22,294 bases of DNA from CAYWEP01 sp964457405 (GCA_964457405.1 CAYWEP010000011.1:1-22294); one strand, 5' to 3'. Positions 1 through 6,921 are shown, numbered from the stretch's first letter. Notes: generated by a model not told the origin, from the letters alone. Translations and numbers: made by a program.

Positions 1-144
1 GCTGTAGCGGCGGTGGTTGCCAAAGGTTCTTTCAGGTACCAACACCCCTCTCTTCTCCCAGCGGCGAAGAGTTTTTGTCGAGACTTTGAGTATCCTGGCT
101 GCCTCCTGGATCGTTAGAACCGATTCGTTTGGTCGATTAGGCAG
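1..144 (-). CDS. MerR/excisionase-type HTH protein, 5' part only
   Basis: The visible 48 codons encode a winged-HTH DNA-binding domain. It has an S-V-L-T-I-Q-E-A-A-R-I-L recognition region, then T-L-R-R-W-E-K-R-G and a wing ending in N-H-R-R-Y-S. This pattern is shared by MerR-like regulators, excisionases and the N-terminal domain of IS607-family serine recombinases, so the full protein could be a regulator or a transposase. It runs off the left edge. No ATG, GTG or TTG lies in frame between the upstream TGA and the HTH. The best start is CTG at 144-142, six bases after a GGAGG (plus-strand CCTCC at 151-155). It is divergent from the ATPase operon. The domain call is firm; the start codon and full identity are uncertain. 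Confidence 0.7.
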   Translation of the reverse strand, partial: MPNRPNESVLTIQEAARILKVSTKTLRRWEKRGVLVPERTFGNHRRYS

Positions 145-170
145 ACTAAACCTCCAGTATCAGATGTAAA

Positions 171-212
171 AAGTTGGACATCCTTTGAAGCTAGATGTAC
201 AACTTTGTCCAA
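171..212. promoter_or_regulatory. Inverted repeat upstream of the HTH gene, possible operator
   Basis: AAGTTGGACAT (171-181) and ATGTACAACTT (195-205) are inverted copies with one mismatch. TGTCCAA (206-212) is a second, exact partner of TTGGACA (174-180). The repeat sits just upstream of the divergent HTH gene, so it could be that protein's own operator or the end of a mobile element. The symmetry is seen; the function is inferred. Confidence 0.4.
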
Positions 213-290
213 TTTCTATTTTTTCACAAAAAACCTAGCCATGTCAATGGCTCAACAATAGCATTTTGAAGCCAAACAGTATGATAAATA

Positions 291-357
291 TTTCACTGTG
301 AAAAATTGAGTAAAAAAGTTGGCTGGTTTGACAATGACAGGAGCTATCAATTACAGT
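291..357 (+). promoter_or_regulatory. Sigma70-like promoter of the ATPase operon with upstream palindrome
   Basis: A consensus -35 TTGACA (328-333) is followed after 18 bases by TACAGT (352-357) as the -10. Transcription would start near 364, about 30 bases before the chosen ATG at 394. A small palindrome, TTTCACTGTGAAA (291-303), lies 24 bases upstream of the -35 and may be an activator or repressor site. No other promoter-like sequence was seen between the operon genes, so this probably drives the whole cluster. Confidence 0.5.
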
Positions 358-393
358 TGATATGTGTGCCATTCTTTTGCATGGAGCTATTTT

Positions 394-1260
394 ATGAAGA
401 AAGTTCCTGGAGCGAGTTTTGCTAATCGTTTTTTGCTCAACCGGTCTTTTCTAAGGTTCCACCTTGTACAAGGTGGAACCTTGAACAAAGTGATACGCAA
501 GCTCGTGGTACCCCTGATATTCGTTGTACTTCTAGGTCTACCATCCCCTGCCCTGGCCCAAGAGCAAATCTCATCAGGCGTTGCGATATTGACTGAGATT
601 GCTGATACCTCTGCCAAGGACGGAGATATAATAAGCTATACAAAATCAGGCTATGTACCTACTACTATACCGTATGATCCTATGATATACGGCGTTTTGA
701 CCGACAAACCGGCGGTGACCCTTGAAGATCAGGCCGATGAAAATTCTCACTATGTTTTAGCCAACGGCAAAGCCTATGTGAATGTCACAACCGTCAATGG
801 CCCGATAAAAGAAGGGGATCTTATCACCTCATCAAAGACAAAAGGGGCAGGACAGAAAGCAACAATAAACGGCTATGTACTGGGAACAGCTATTGAAGCA
901 TATTCTGATACAGATCAAAAGAAAATCGGCAAGATACTCGTCTCGCTCCACCCGGGATTTAGTTCTGAGACGGTTGCATTGCGTAGTAATTTACTTGAGA
1001 ATTTCAATGTCGCCCTTGCGACGCCCTTCCTCTCGCCTGTCAATGCGTTTCGTTATACGATCGCAGGACTGGCGGGTCTTTTGTCTTTGGCCCTTGGGAT
1101 CTGGTTTTTCGGACGGGTTGCGAGTCGGGGCGTTGAGGCAATCGGCAGAAATCCGCTTGCTGGACGGCAGATTATGGTCAGTATCGTCTTTAACGTAGGA
1201 TTGACATTTGCCATCATGGCGCTTGGGATTGCAGTCGCGTACTTTATCTTGTCACTATGA
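394..1260 (+). CDS. Exported domain fused to an ATP synthase c-like hairpin lacking the ion-binding carboxylate
   Basis: 288 residues from ATG 394, chosen for GGAG at 383-386 seven bases upstream (a GTG at 364 and a TTG at 481 are alternatives). Residues 31-55 form a signal peptide ending P-S-P-A-L-A-Q. Residues 56-190 are a beta-rich domain with a V-N-G-P-I-K-E-G-D-L-I-T-S-S motif (135-147), resembling domains of fibre-like surface proteins. Residues 218-288 are a two-helix hairpin that matches subunit c: the loop has E-A-I-G-R-N-P (248-254), and G269-L270 and A273-I274 align without gaps to E. coli c Gly58-Leu59 and Ala62-Ile63. The essential Asp61 position is Phe272, and neither helix contains Asp or Glu. 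The gene opens the operon where atpB-atpE normally stand. The topology fits subunit c (N terminus outside, loop inside). The c homology is strong; the role is unknown. Confidence 0.75.
   Translation: MKKVPGASFANRFLLNRSFLRFHLVQGGTLNKVIRKLVVPLIFVVLLGLPSPALAQEQISSGVAILTEIADTSAKDGDIISYTKSGYVPTTIPYDPMIYGVLTDKPAVTLEDQADENSHYVLANGKAYVNVTTVNGPIKEGDLITSSKTKGAGQKATINGYVLGTAIEAYSDTDQKKIGKILVSLHPGFSSETVALRSNLLENFNVALATPFLSPVNAFRYTIAGLAGLLSLALGIWFFGRVASRGVEAIGRNPLAGRQIMVSIVFNVGLTFAIMALGIAVAYFILSL
453..482. repeat. 30-bp perfect palindrome inside the c-like gene
   Basis: AAGGTTCCACCTTG, TA, then its exact reverse complement: an uninterrupted 30-bp palindrome. It lies just before the signal peptide and encodes the R-F-H-L-V-Q-G-G-T-L segment in frame. 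A related element with the same AAGGTNNCACCTTG arm lies at 20354-20392. Confidence 0.9.
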
Positions 1261-1261
1261 A

Positions 1262-1387
1262 GATAAGAAGAAGTGAGAAGTTTGAAGTGAGAGACTAGAC
1301 AATGATGTGAGAAGTGAGAGCGTATGTGTTCCCACATCACACATCGATAATCTAGCATCCCACATCCCATTTCTCACATCAAAAACA
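1262..1387. repeat. Short-word repeat tract forming a long imperfect inverted repeat
   Basis: The spacer between the c-like gene and atpF is built from variants of GTGAGAAGT and GATGTGAGAAGT (for example 1273-1285 and 1304-1320). From 1334 it switches to the opposite strand of the same words, such as CCCACATC and TTCTCACATC. The two halves can fold on each other. The same words recur at 6924-6943 before the four-helix-bundle gene. Confidence 0.75.
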
Positions 1388-1393
1388 GATTAT

Positions 1394-2155
1394 ATGGATA
1401 CAAACCAAATTCTCTTAATCTCAATTCTCGCTACCAATACCCTGCTTGCGGTTGTGCTACTCGCAGTGGGATTTTCTTATGCCAAGACCGTGAGGCGTCT
1501 TGCCGAGGCTGAGAAGGAACGAGATGCACTGAATGCCCAAATGCAGGAGAAAACGAGCGCTCTCCTGGATGAGGCAAGGCAACGGGCGATAAGAATTATT
1601 CAAGACGCCAATGCAAAAGCGCAACAAATCATTTCCTCTTCTGCGGAGATAGATGAGGAAAGCAAGAAAGTCCTCGCGAGCAAACTTGAAAAACTCGCCG
1701 TTGAGGAATCAGAGCGGTTCGGCAAATCGTCTGAGGATATCAGTAAAACCTATGAAGCAATGCTGCAAAAGCTTCGCGAAGAGCACATCAATCTATTACA
1801 AAATATGGCAAAAGATATTGAAAAACAAGCTATTTCGGAAATTGACCAGTTTAAGTCTATGCTTGAAAAAGATACAGTCGGTAGGCAAAAAGATCTGCAA
1901 GAACGGATCGATCAGGAGTATGTGGCGATTCGCAGGGAACTGGCAAAATATAAAGCGGCACGAATGAAAAAAATTGATGATACGATCTATCAGGTTTTAC
2001 AGACTGTCACGCTTGAAATCATCGGCAAATCCATAAGCCTTGAGGATCAACAGAAGTTGGTCATGGATGCGCTCAGTGAGGCAAAAAGCGAGTTAGCGGT
2101 GACCCTGCAACTTGAGAATCAGACGGAGAATCAAACTCAAAAGTCACCTAAGTGA
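1394..2155 (+). CDS. atpF: F-type ATPase subunit b, long form
   Basis: 253 residues from ATG 1394; the open frame upstream is only repeat tract. One N-terminal membrane helix (about residues 5-29) is followed by a charged, Ala/Glu/Lys-rich coiled coil over roughly residues 33-230, containing the A-R-Q-R-A-I-R-I-I-Q-D-A-N-A-K-A-Q-Q type pattern usual for b subunits. This is the peripheral stalk that ties the alpha3beta3 head (through delta) to the membrane. It is clearly longer than the usual 155-175 residues, so the stalk may be longer or have extra partners. The C terminus (E-N-Q-T-E-N-Q-T-Q-K) merges into the following repeat tract. It lies between the c-like gene and delta, the standard place. 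No Shine-Dalgarno is seen. Confidence 0.88.
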   Translation: MDTNQILLISILATNTLLAVVLLAVGFSYAKTVRRLAEAEKERDALNAQMQEKTSALLDEARQRAIRIIQDANAKAQQIISSSAEIDEESKKVLASKLEKLAVEESERFGKSSEDISKTYEAMLQKLREEHINLLQNMAKDIEKQAISEIDQFKSMLEKDTVGRQKDLQERIDQEYVAIRRELAKYKAARMKKIDDTIYQVLQTVTLEIIGKSISLEDQQKLVMDALSEAKSELAVTLQLENQTENQTQKSPK

Positions 2156-2176
2156 CCTAGGTAACTTAAGTAACTT
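2140..2176. repeat. CCTAGGTAACTTAAG-type repeat tract, left of atpH
   Basis: Tandem variants of (A)AGTNACCTA and GTAACTTA run from within the last codons of atpF, supply its TGA stop, and end at the atpH ATG. The 12-mer AGGTAACTTAAG is repeated exactly in the tract after atpH, so atpH is bracketed by direct copies. Confidence 0.75.
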
Positions 2177-2683
2177 ATGTTAAATAACGCTTACAACTAT
2201 TCCGATCTCCTCTCGCTTATAAAGACAACGCTTGAGGCGCAACATATGTTGCACGAGATTGATATATTAGTAACTCATTTGTATAGGATTGAGGCTGGTA
2301 CACCGGAGGAAATCATAGCAAAATATGTGAGCCATGACCTCGCAACATCACTCACCCAATCGTTTAAGAGAAATGGCATATCCTGGGAAGACCAAAAACA
2401 AACAAAAGAATTTTTGCTTGGCCTAAAATCCAGCATAGAGACAGTAAAGGTACTGAAGTTGACCCTCGCCTTTAAGCCGGACAGCCATATGGTCTCACTC
2501 TTCTCAGCGCGTGTGCTGGCCGGGTTGGGACAGTATATTCTCCTTGACCTCTCCTATGACCCATCGATTATGGGCGGCGCAATTATATCCTTCCAAGGAG
2601 TGTATAAGAATTTTACCTTGAAAAAACGCATTGCCGATGTTTTTGAACAGCAGAGAAGTAAGATTTTCCCGTTGATAGAATAA
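2177..2683 (+). CDS. atpH: F-type ATPase subunit delta
   Basis: 168 residues, close to the usual 175-180. The N-terminal part is helical, as expected for the domain that binds the top of the alpha subunits. The C-terminal part carries the family signature in the form D-P-S-I-M-G-G-A-I-I-S-F-Q-G-V-Y-K-N-F followed by basic residues, matching the conserved (D)P-x-(L/I)-x-G-G region of delta/OSCP. It links subunit b to the F1 head as part of the stator. Its presence argues that this complex has a fixed stalk and therefore a true rotor-stator arrangement. It is flanked on both sides by short-word repeat tracts and has no clear ribosome binding site. Confidence 0.85.
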   Translation: MLNNAYNYSDLLSLIKTTLEAQHMLHEIDILVTHLYRIEAGTPEEIIAKYVSHDLATSLTQSFKRNGISWEDQKQTKEFLLGLKSSIETVKVLKLTLAFKPDSHMVSLFSARVLAGLGQYILLDLSYDPSIMGGAIISFQGVYKNFTLKKRIADVFEQQRSKIFPLIE

Positions 2684-2693
2684 AAGTTTTTTC

Positions 2694-2740
2694 TATAAGT
2701 AACCTAGGGTACTTAGGTAACTTAAGATACTTAGTCAAAC
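2694..2740. repeat. CCTAGG/TAACTTAAG-type repeat tract, right of atpH
   Basis: Variants of AAGTAACCTAGG, GTACTTAGGTAACTTAAG and ATACTTAG fill the spacer between atpH and atpA. It shares AGGTAACTTAAG with the tract at 2140-2176, in the same orientation. Confidence 0.75.
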
Positions 2741-2751
2741 CATTTTCGACT

Positions 2752-4260
2752 ATGCAGAATTTTATCAGTCACTTAGAAAAAACCCAGGAGGTTGGCTATG
2801 TTGAGCAGGTGCTCCAGGGCATTGTCCATGTGGCTGGGTTGCCAAGCGCGAGAAACCAAGAATTGGTGATCTTCGAAACAGGACAGGCAGGCCAGATCAT
2901 TTCTCTTCAGCCTGAATTTGTCGAGATTATGCTTTTTAGCAAAGACACGATCCGCGTCGGGACCCGTGCTGCCAGGACGAATGCCCTCCTTGAGATTCCT
3001 GTGGGCAGGGAGTTATTGGGCCAGACGATTGATCCTCTGGGCTTCTCTCTTGACCAGTCACGACCCATACAAAAACCAAAAGCCACGCGCGCCATTGACG
3101 TGAAGCCATTAGGCATCAGTTCCAGAAAACGCATCCAAAAACCCTTCGAGACAGGGCTCTCACTTGTTGACCTGTTGATCCCTTTAGGCCGCGGACAAAG
3201 AGAGCTCGTGGTCGGCGATCGGAAGACAGGTAAAACAAACTTTCTTCTGCAATCTATTGTCAGTCAGGCACAAAAGAATGCTGTCTGTATCTATGCTGCG
3301 ATCGGCAAGAAAAAAATCGATATTAAAAAAGTGGAGGATTATCTCGTCAAGCATACCGTGATGAAGAGTACGATCATCGTCGCCTCAAGCCTTGAGGATC
3401 CGGCGGGGATTATCTACCTTGCTCCCTACGCCGCGATGACGATTGCTGAATACTTTCGCGACCAGGGACAGGATGTCTTAATCGTCCTTGATGATTTATT
3501 CACCCATGCCAAGTTCTACCGAGAAATTTCCCTCCTTGGCAAAAAGTTCCCCGGACGCAACTCCTACCCTGGCGATATCTTCTACACGCACGCCAGGCTA
3601 CTCGAGCGGGCGGGAAATTTTATGTTGGATAAAGAAAGGGAGACGTCAATTACCTGTCTTGCTGTCGCCGAGACCCAATCAGGCGACCTCACAGGCTATA
3701 TCCAGACAAATCTTATGTCTATGACTGATGGACACATTTTTTTTGACAATGACCTGTTTGCCCAAGGGAGACGGCCGGCGATTAATCCTTTCTTATCCGT
3801 TACCCGTGTCGGCACACAGACACAGACTGATGTGCAGCGGCAAATTAACCGAGAGCTTATTAGCTTTCTGAGCCTTTTTGACAAAATGCAAAGCTTCTCC
3901 CATTTCGGCGCCGAAGCCACAGCCTCGGTCAAGCATACACTGGAAACAGGTGAAAAAATCTACGCGTTTTTTGACCAGACGGAGTTACGCCTCTTCCCGA
4001 CAACCCTGCAAATTTATCTATTCTGCCTGATCTGGTCTGGGCTATGGGAGACAGCAACAAATGAAGCGATGATTGTTGATCTTGCCAAAATCGTGACGAG
4101 CTACAGATCAGATGCCGCGGTGAAAAAGCGGATTGATGATATGGTCAATGCGGCAACGTCATTTAACGGATTTTTGCAGACGATTAGGACCAAGGCACCT
4201 GAGTATTTGGAGAAGATGAAAACAGCCTATGACAATAAATCAAGCCAGATCGGAAATTGA
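2752..4260 (+). CDS. atpA: F-type ATPase subunit alpha
   Basis: 502 residues, normal for the family. The P-loop is G155-D-R-K-T-G-K161-T162 (usual form GDRQTGKT). Walker B is V-L-I-V-L-D247-D248-L, followed by F-P-G-R-N-S-Y-P-G-D-I-F-Y, the equivalent of the usual PPGRE-x-YPGD-x-FY block. The arginine finger that completes the catalytic site on beta is kept (S-V-T-R352-V-G). The N-terminal helix that normally reaches delta is shorter by about ten residues than in E. coli. It is a non-catalytic nucleotide-binding subunit of the alpha3beta3 head. Its 3' end overlaps the start of atpG by 32 bases, which indicates translational coupling. All residues needed to support beta catalysis appear present. 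Confidence 0.95.
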   Translation: MQNFISHLEKTQEVGYVEQVLQGIVHVAGLPSARNQELVIFETGQAGQIISLQPEFVEIMLFSKDTIRVGTRAARTNALLEIPVGRELLGQTIDPLGFSLDQSRPIQKPKATRAIDVKPLGISSRKRIQKPFETGLSLVDLLIPLGRGQRELVVGDRKTGKTNFLLQSIVSQAQKNAVCIYAAIGKKKIDIKKVEDYLVKHTVMKSTIIVASSLEDPAGIIYLAPYAAMTIAEYFRDQGQDVLIVLDDLFTHAKFYREISLLGKKFPGRNSYPGDIFYTHARLLERAGNFMLDKERETSITCLAVAETQSGDLTGYIQTNLMSMTDGHIFFDNDLFAQGRRPAINPFLSVTRVGTQTQTDVQRQINRELISFLSLFDKMQSFSHFGAEATASVKHTLETGEKIYAFFDQTELRLFPTTLQIYLFCLIWSGLWETATNEAMIVDLAKIVTSYRSDAAVKKRIDDMVNAATSFNGFLQTIRTKAPEYLEKMKTAYDNKSSQIGN

Positions 4261-5098
4261 AGGATTGGGGAATATAAAAATACTCGTGCAAACCTACGAG
4301 GAGATTGCAGCTATCCGCATGCGAAAAATCCGGGCAGCAGTATTACAAAACAGGGATTTCAATGCCGGCATACAGGGGATTTTTCAGGAGCTTCTTGCAG
4401 CATATCGCACCGAGCTTTCAGAGCTGATGCGAAAACACAAAGTGAAAAATATTGCACAGTTAAACCTCATGCCGAGAAACGGAAAGACAGTCTGTGTTTT
4501 GCTCTCAGCAAACGTCGGATTATACGGCGATATCATACGCCGAACCTATGATCTATTTAAAAAGCACATACAAAATCAGACGAGCGATATCGTCATCGTC
4601 GGAAGACTCGGCAAAGTCCTCTTCGAGCAGGATTTTCCGGGCAAACATGTTACCTCTGTTGATTTTTCAGATAGCTCAGTTGACGCAACCGCGCTTCGAA
4701 AGCTCATAGAACAACTCGTCTCCTATGAGAAAGTCTTTATCTTTTTCGGTGAATTCAATACTGTTGCCAAGCAGGATCCGGTGATGTACAACCTCTACGG
4801 CAATGAACGTTTGACTGGAGATACAGGCAAACCCGCGATAAAATACCTTTTCGAACCGTCGCTTGAGCATATTATTACGTTTTTCCAGTCTGAGCTTTTT
4901 GCTTCTCTTTTTGAGCAGACACTGTATGAATCGCAGCTCGCGAAATTCGCAGCCAGACTGTATTCGCTTGATATGGCAACACAAAACATACAGGAACAGC
5001 AAAAAAAAGCCGCAATCAATATGCGGATTCTCAAGCACAGAAAGGGCAATAGAAAACAAATGGATACGCTTTCCGGAATTGCATTATGGACAAGCTAG
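4229..5098 (+). CDS. atpG: F-type ATPase subunit gamma
   Basis: 289 residues, usual length. The long N-terminal helix (I-K-I-L-V-Q-T-Y-E-E-I-A-A-I-R-M-R-K-I) and the C-terminal helix (M-A-T-Q-N-I-Q-E-Q-Q-K-K-A-A-I-N) would form the central coiled coil that turns inside the alpha3beta3 head. Between them lies the Rossmann-like part (V-C-V-L-L-S-A-N-V-G-L-Y-G). The gene starts inside atpA and ends inside atpD (13-base overlap), so alpha, gamma and beta are tightly coupled. Gamma is the shaft that would couple ATP hydrolysis to the membrane ring, here the unusual c-like protein. The sequence is diverged, but the position and both end helices make the call safe. Confidence 0.9.
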   Translation: MTINQARSEIEGLGNIKILVQTYEEIAAIRMRKIRAAVLQNRDFNAGIQGIFQELLAAYRTELSELMRKHKVKNIAQLNLMPRNGKTVCVLLSANVGLYGDIIRRTYDLFKKHIQNQTSDIVIVGRLGKVLFEQDFPGKHVTSVDFSDSSVDATALRKLIEQLVSYEKVFIFFGEFNTVAKQDPVMYNLYGNERLTGDTGKPAIKYLFEPSLEHIITFFQSELFASLFEQTLYESQLAKFAARLYSLDMATQNIQEQQKKAAINMRILKHRKGNRKQMDTLSGIALWTS

Positions 5099-6516
5099 TT
5101 TCACCAGTAGAGCCTGTCGGAAGAATCGTGGCCGTGTACGGACAGATCCTTGAGGTACGTTTTCAGACAGAAAAACCCGCGTTGCATGACGTCTTGGTTT
5201 TGGCAACTGACCCGAGTATCAAGATGGAGGTGCATAGCTCCTCGGGTCCTTCTTTGTATTTCTGCATCCTCCTTTCCTCCTCACGCGCAATCTCAAGAAA
5301 TGAGGGCGTGATGAATACCCACCAGCCCTTACAAATTCCCGTAGGAGACGCTGTGTTGGGTCGGGTTATTGACATCTTCGGGAATGTCCAGGATGGATTG
5401 GGTGAGCTTACCAATGTCAAAACCCTCCCCATCTACCATGAGCCGCCGCACTATAGCAATATTCCGACCAAAGCGACGATTCTTGAGACAGGGATCAAGG
5501 CACTTGACCTTTTCTGCCCTATCATAAAGGGAGGAAAAATTGGCCTCTTCGGCGGTGCGGGAGTAGGGAAAACATTGCTTCTGACTGAGATTATCCACAA
5601 TCTCGTAAGAGTTGAGGGGGAAAGTGTCTCAGTCTTTGCAGGTATCGGCGAGCGCGTCCGTGAAGGGCAGGAACTGGTTGAAGCATTAGGAATAAGTAAA
5701 GTCCTGCCGAATATCTCCATCATCTTCGGCACCATGGGAGATAATCCGGGAGTCAGGTTTTTAACATCCTACGCCGCAGTGAGTGTTGCCGAGTATTTCC
5801 GCGATTCATCCCAAAAAGACGTGCTTTTTTTCATGGACAATGCCTTCCGTTTTGCCCAAGCAGGCAATGAATTATCACTGCTTATGAATACAATTCCCTC
5901 AGAAGACGGGTATCAAGCAACGCTTGACTCAGAAATGGCCTCCCTTCACGAGCGGCTGGTTTCAACCACGGAACATGACCTGACAACGCTTGAAACAGTC
6001 TATATTCCAAATGATGATCTTTTGGATCAGGGCGTGCAGTCTGTTTTCCCCTACCTTGACTCCTTCCTCGTCCTCTCACGAACCGTCTACCAGGAAGGCA
6101 GACTGCCGGCGATCGATCTTCTTGCCTCAAACTCCGCAGCGCTCAACCCCCAAGTAGCAGGCAAAGAACACGCGGTCGTTTCCCTGCAGGCAGCATCGCT
6201 TTTGAAAAAAGGCATCTCGCTCGAGCGGATTGTCTCCCTCGTCGGTGAATCAGAGCTGTCGACAGAGGACCATATGACATTTACCAGAGCCAAAAAACTT
6301 CGAAATTTTATGACGCAGAGTTTCTTTGTCGCCGAGAACCAGACAGGACGGAAGGGATCGTATGTCGGGCTCAAAGATACCATAGCAGACGTCCTCGCAA
6401 TCATTTCAGGAAAGTATGACAACGTGTCTGAGGAAAAATTCATGTACATAGGATCCCTGAAGGAGCTAGCACAACCAATGCAAAGCGCAAAGAGCAAAGT
6501 GCAAAACCAAGCGTAA
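5086..6516 (+). CDS. atpD: F-type ATPase subunit beta, catalytic residues intact
   Basis: 476 residues, normal length. P-loop G156-G-A-G-V-G-K162-T163; catalytic base in G-E189-R190-V-R-E-G; Walker B F-F-M-D251-N252; adenine-pocket Tyr306 in V-Y-I-P-N-D-D-L. The DELSEED lever that contacts gamma is present as E-S-E-L-S-T-E-D (388-395). ATP hydrolysis or synthesis at the head should therefore be chemically possible. The last residues (Q-S-A-K-S-K-V-Q-N-Q-A) are encoded by the start of a short-word repeat tract that also supplies the TAA stop. No Shine-Dalgarno is seen; translation is probably coupled to atpG. Confidence 0.95.
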   Translation: MDKLVSPVEPVGRIVAVYGQILEVRFQTEKPALHDVLVLATDPSIKMEVHSSSGPSLYFCILLSSSRAISRNEGVMNTHQPLQIPVGDAVLGRVIDIFGNVQDGLGELTNVKTLPIYHEPPHYSNIPTKATILETGIKALDLFCPIIKGGKIGLFGGAGVGKTLLLTEIIHNLVRVEGESVSVFAGIGERVREGQELVEALGISKVLPNISIIFGTMGDNPGVRFLTSYAAVSVAEYFRDSSQKDVLFFMDNAFRFAQAGNELSLLMNTIPSEDGYQATLDSEMASLHERLVSTTEHDLTTLETVYIPNDDLLDQGVQSVFPYLDSFLVLSRTVYQEGRLPAIDLLASNSAALNPQVAGKEHAVVSLQAASLLKKGISLERIVSLVGESELSTEDHMTFTRAKKLRNFMTQSFFVAENQTGRKGSYVGLKDTIADVLAIISGKYDNVSEEKFMYIGSLKELAQPMQSAKSKVQNQA

Positions 6517-6575
6517 AACGCAAAGCTTTTATTTTTAAGCTAGGCTTTGATCTTTTATCTTTGATTTTTGATTTA
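6477..6575. repeat. GCAAAG-type repeat tract with hairpin between atpD and atpC
   Basis: Repeated words of the form AGNGCAAAG cover the atpD 3' end and are followed by their opposite-strand counterparts (CTTTGATC, TTTGATTTTTGATT). CAAAGC (6521-6526) pairs with GCTTTG (6544-6549), and AGCTT pairs with AAGCT inside it. The hairpin may slow ribosomes or polymerase before epsilon, but it is not a clear intrinsic terminator. Confidence 0.65.
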
Positions 6576-6579
6576 TCCT

Positions 6580-6900
6580 ATGGCTACTCAATCCGTTCCC
6601 AAAACTTCTCTCCATCTCTTCATCCGAAGCCGGGAGAAATTGTTGTTTGATGGACCTGCCCTCTCGGTCTCATCGGTGAATGAGTCAGGACTCTTTGACA
6701 TCCTGCCTGAGCATGCAAATTTTATCTCAATCATCAAGGATTTTATCAGTATCCGTCTCCCCGATGGGAAGACGCAGAAAATTACCATCAATAATGCGAT
6801 TCTCAAAGCGATCAACAATGAAGTAAAAATCTATCTTGGCATCGTTGCCAACAAACCCGCGCCAAAATCCACACCTCCCAAATCTGCCGCGACAAAATAG
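6580..6900 (+). CDS. atpC: F-type ATPase subunit epsilon, beta-sandwich only
   Basis: 106 residues from ATG 6580 (a TTG at 6568 is possible but lies in repeat tract). The fold signature is clear: L-L-F-D-G-P-A-L-S-V-S-S-V-N-E-S-G-L-F-D-I-L-P-E-H-A-N-F, the usual epsilon N-terminal beta-sandwich with the G-x-(x)-I-L-P-x-H-A motif. The two-helix C-terminal domain, which inhibits ATPase activity in many bacteria, is missing. After the sandwich only a Pro/Lys/Ser-rich tail (P-A-P-K-S-T-P-P-K-S) remains. The complex therefore lacks this form of self-inhibition. Epsilon would sit at the foot of gamma against the c-like loop. It is the last gene of the operon. Confidence 0.85.
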   Translation: MATQSVPKTSLHLFIRSREKLLFDGPALSVSSVNESGLFDILPEHANFISIIKDFISIRLPDGKTQKITINNAILKAINNEVKIYLGIVANKPAPKSTPPKSAATK

Positions 6901-6921
6901 GCAATTTCAGAAAACTCAGAA

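Noticed and set aside
362..397. An 11-codon ORF (ATG 362) whose TGA overlaps the ATG at 394, like a coupled leader peptide
   Set aside because: The predicted transcription start (about 364) lies after its ATG, and it has no ribosome binding site.
481..1260. TTG 481 as the start of the c-like gene
   Set aside because: It would place the start codon on the end of a 30-bp palindrome and has no ribosome binding site, while ATG 394 has GGAG seven bases upstream. It cannot be fully excluded, since it would begin right at the signal peptide.
1262..1387. Repeat tracts as a CRISPR array
   Set aside because: Words are 7-12 bases, degenerate and without unique spacers; no cas genes are present. The same holds for the other tracts.
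6087..6497. 136-codon minus-strand frame under atpD
   Set aside because: Fully inside the conserved beta subunit gene; no recognisable domain.
6521..6549. Hairpin between atpD and atpC as an intrinsic terminator
   Set aside because: The stem is short with a long AT-rich loop, and epsilon belongs to the same operon; at most a pause or processing site.
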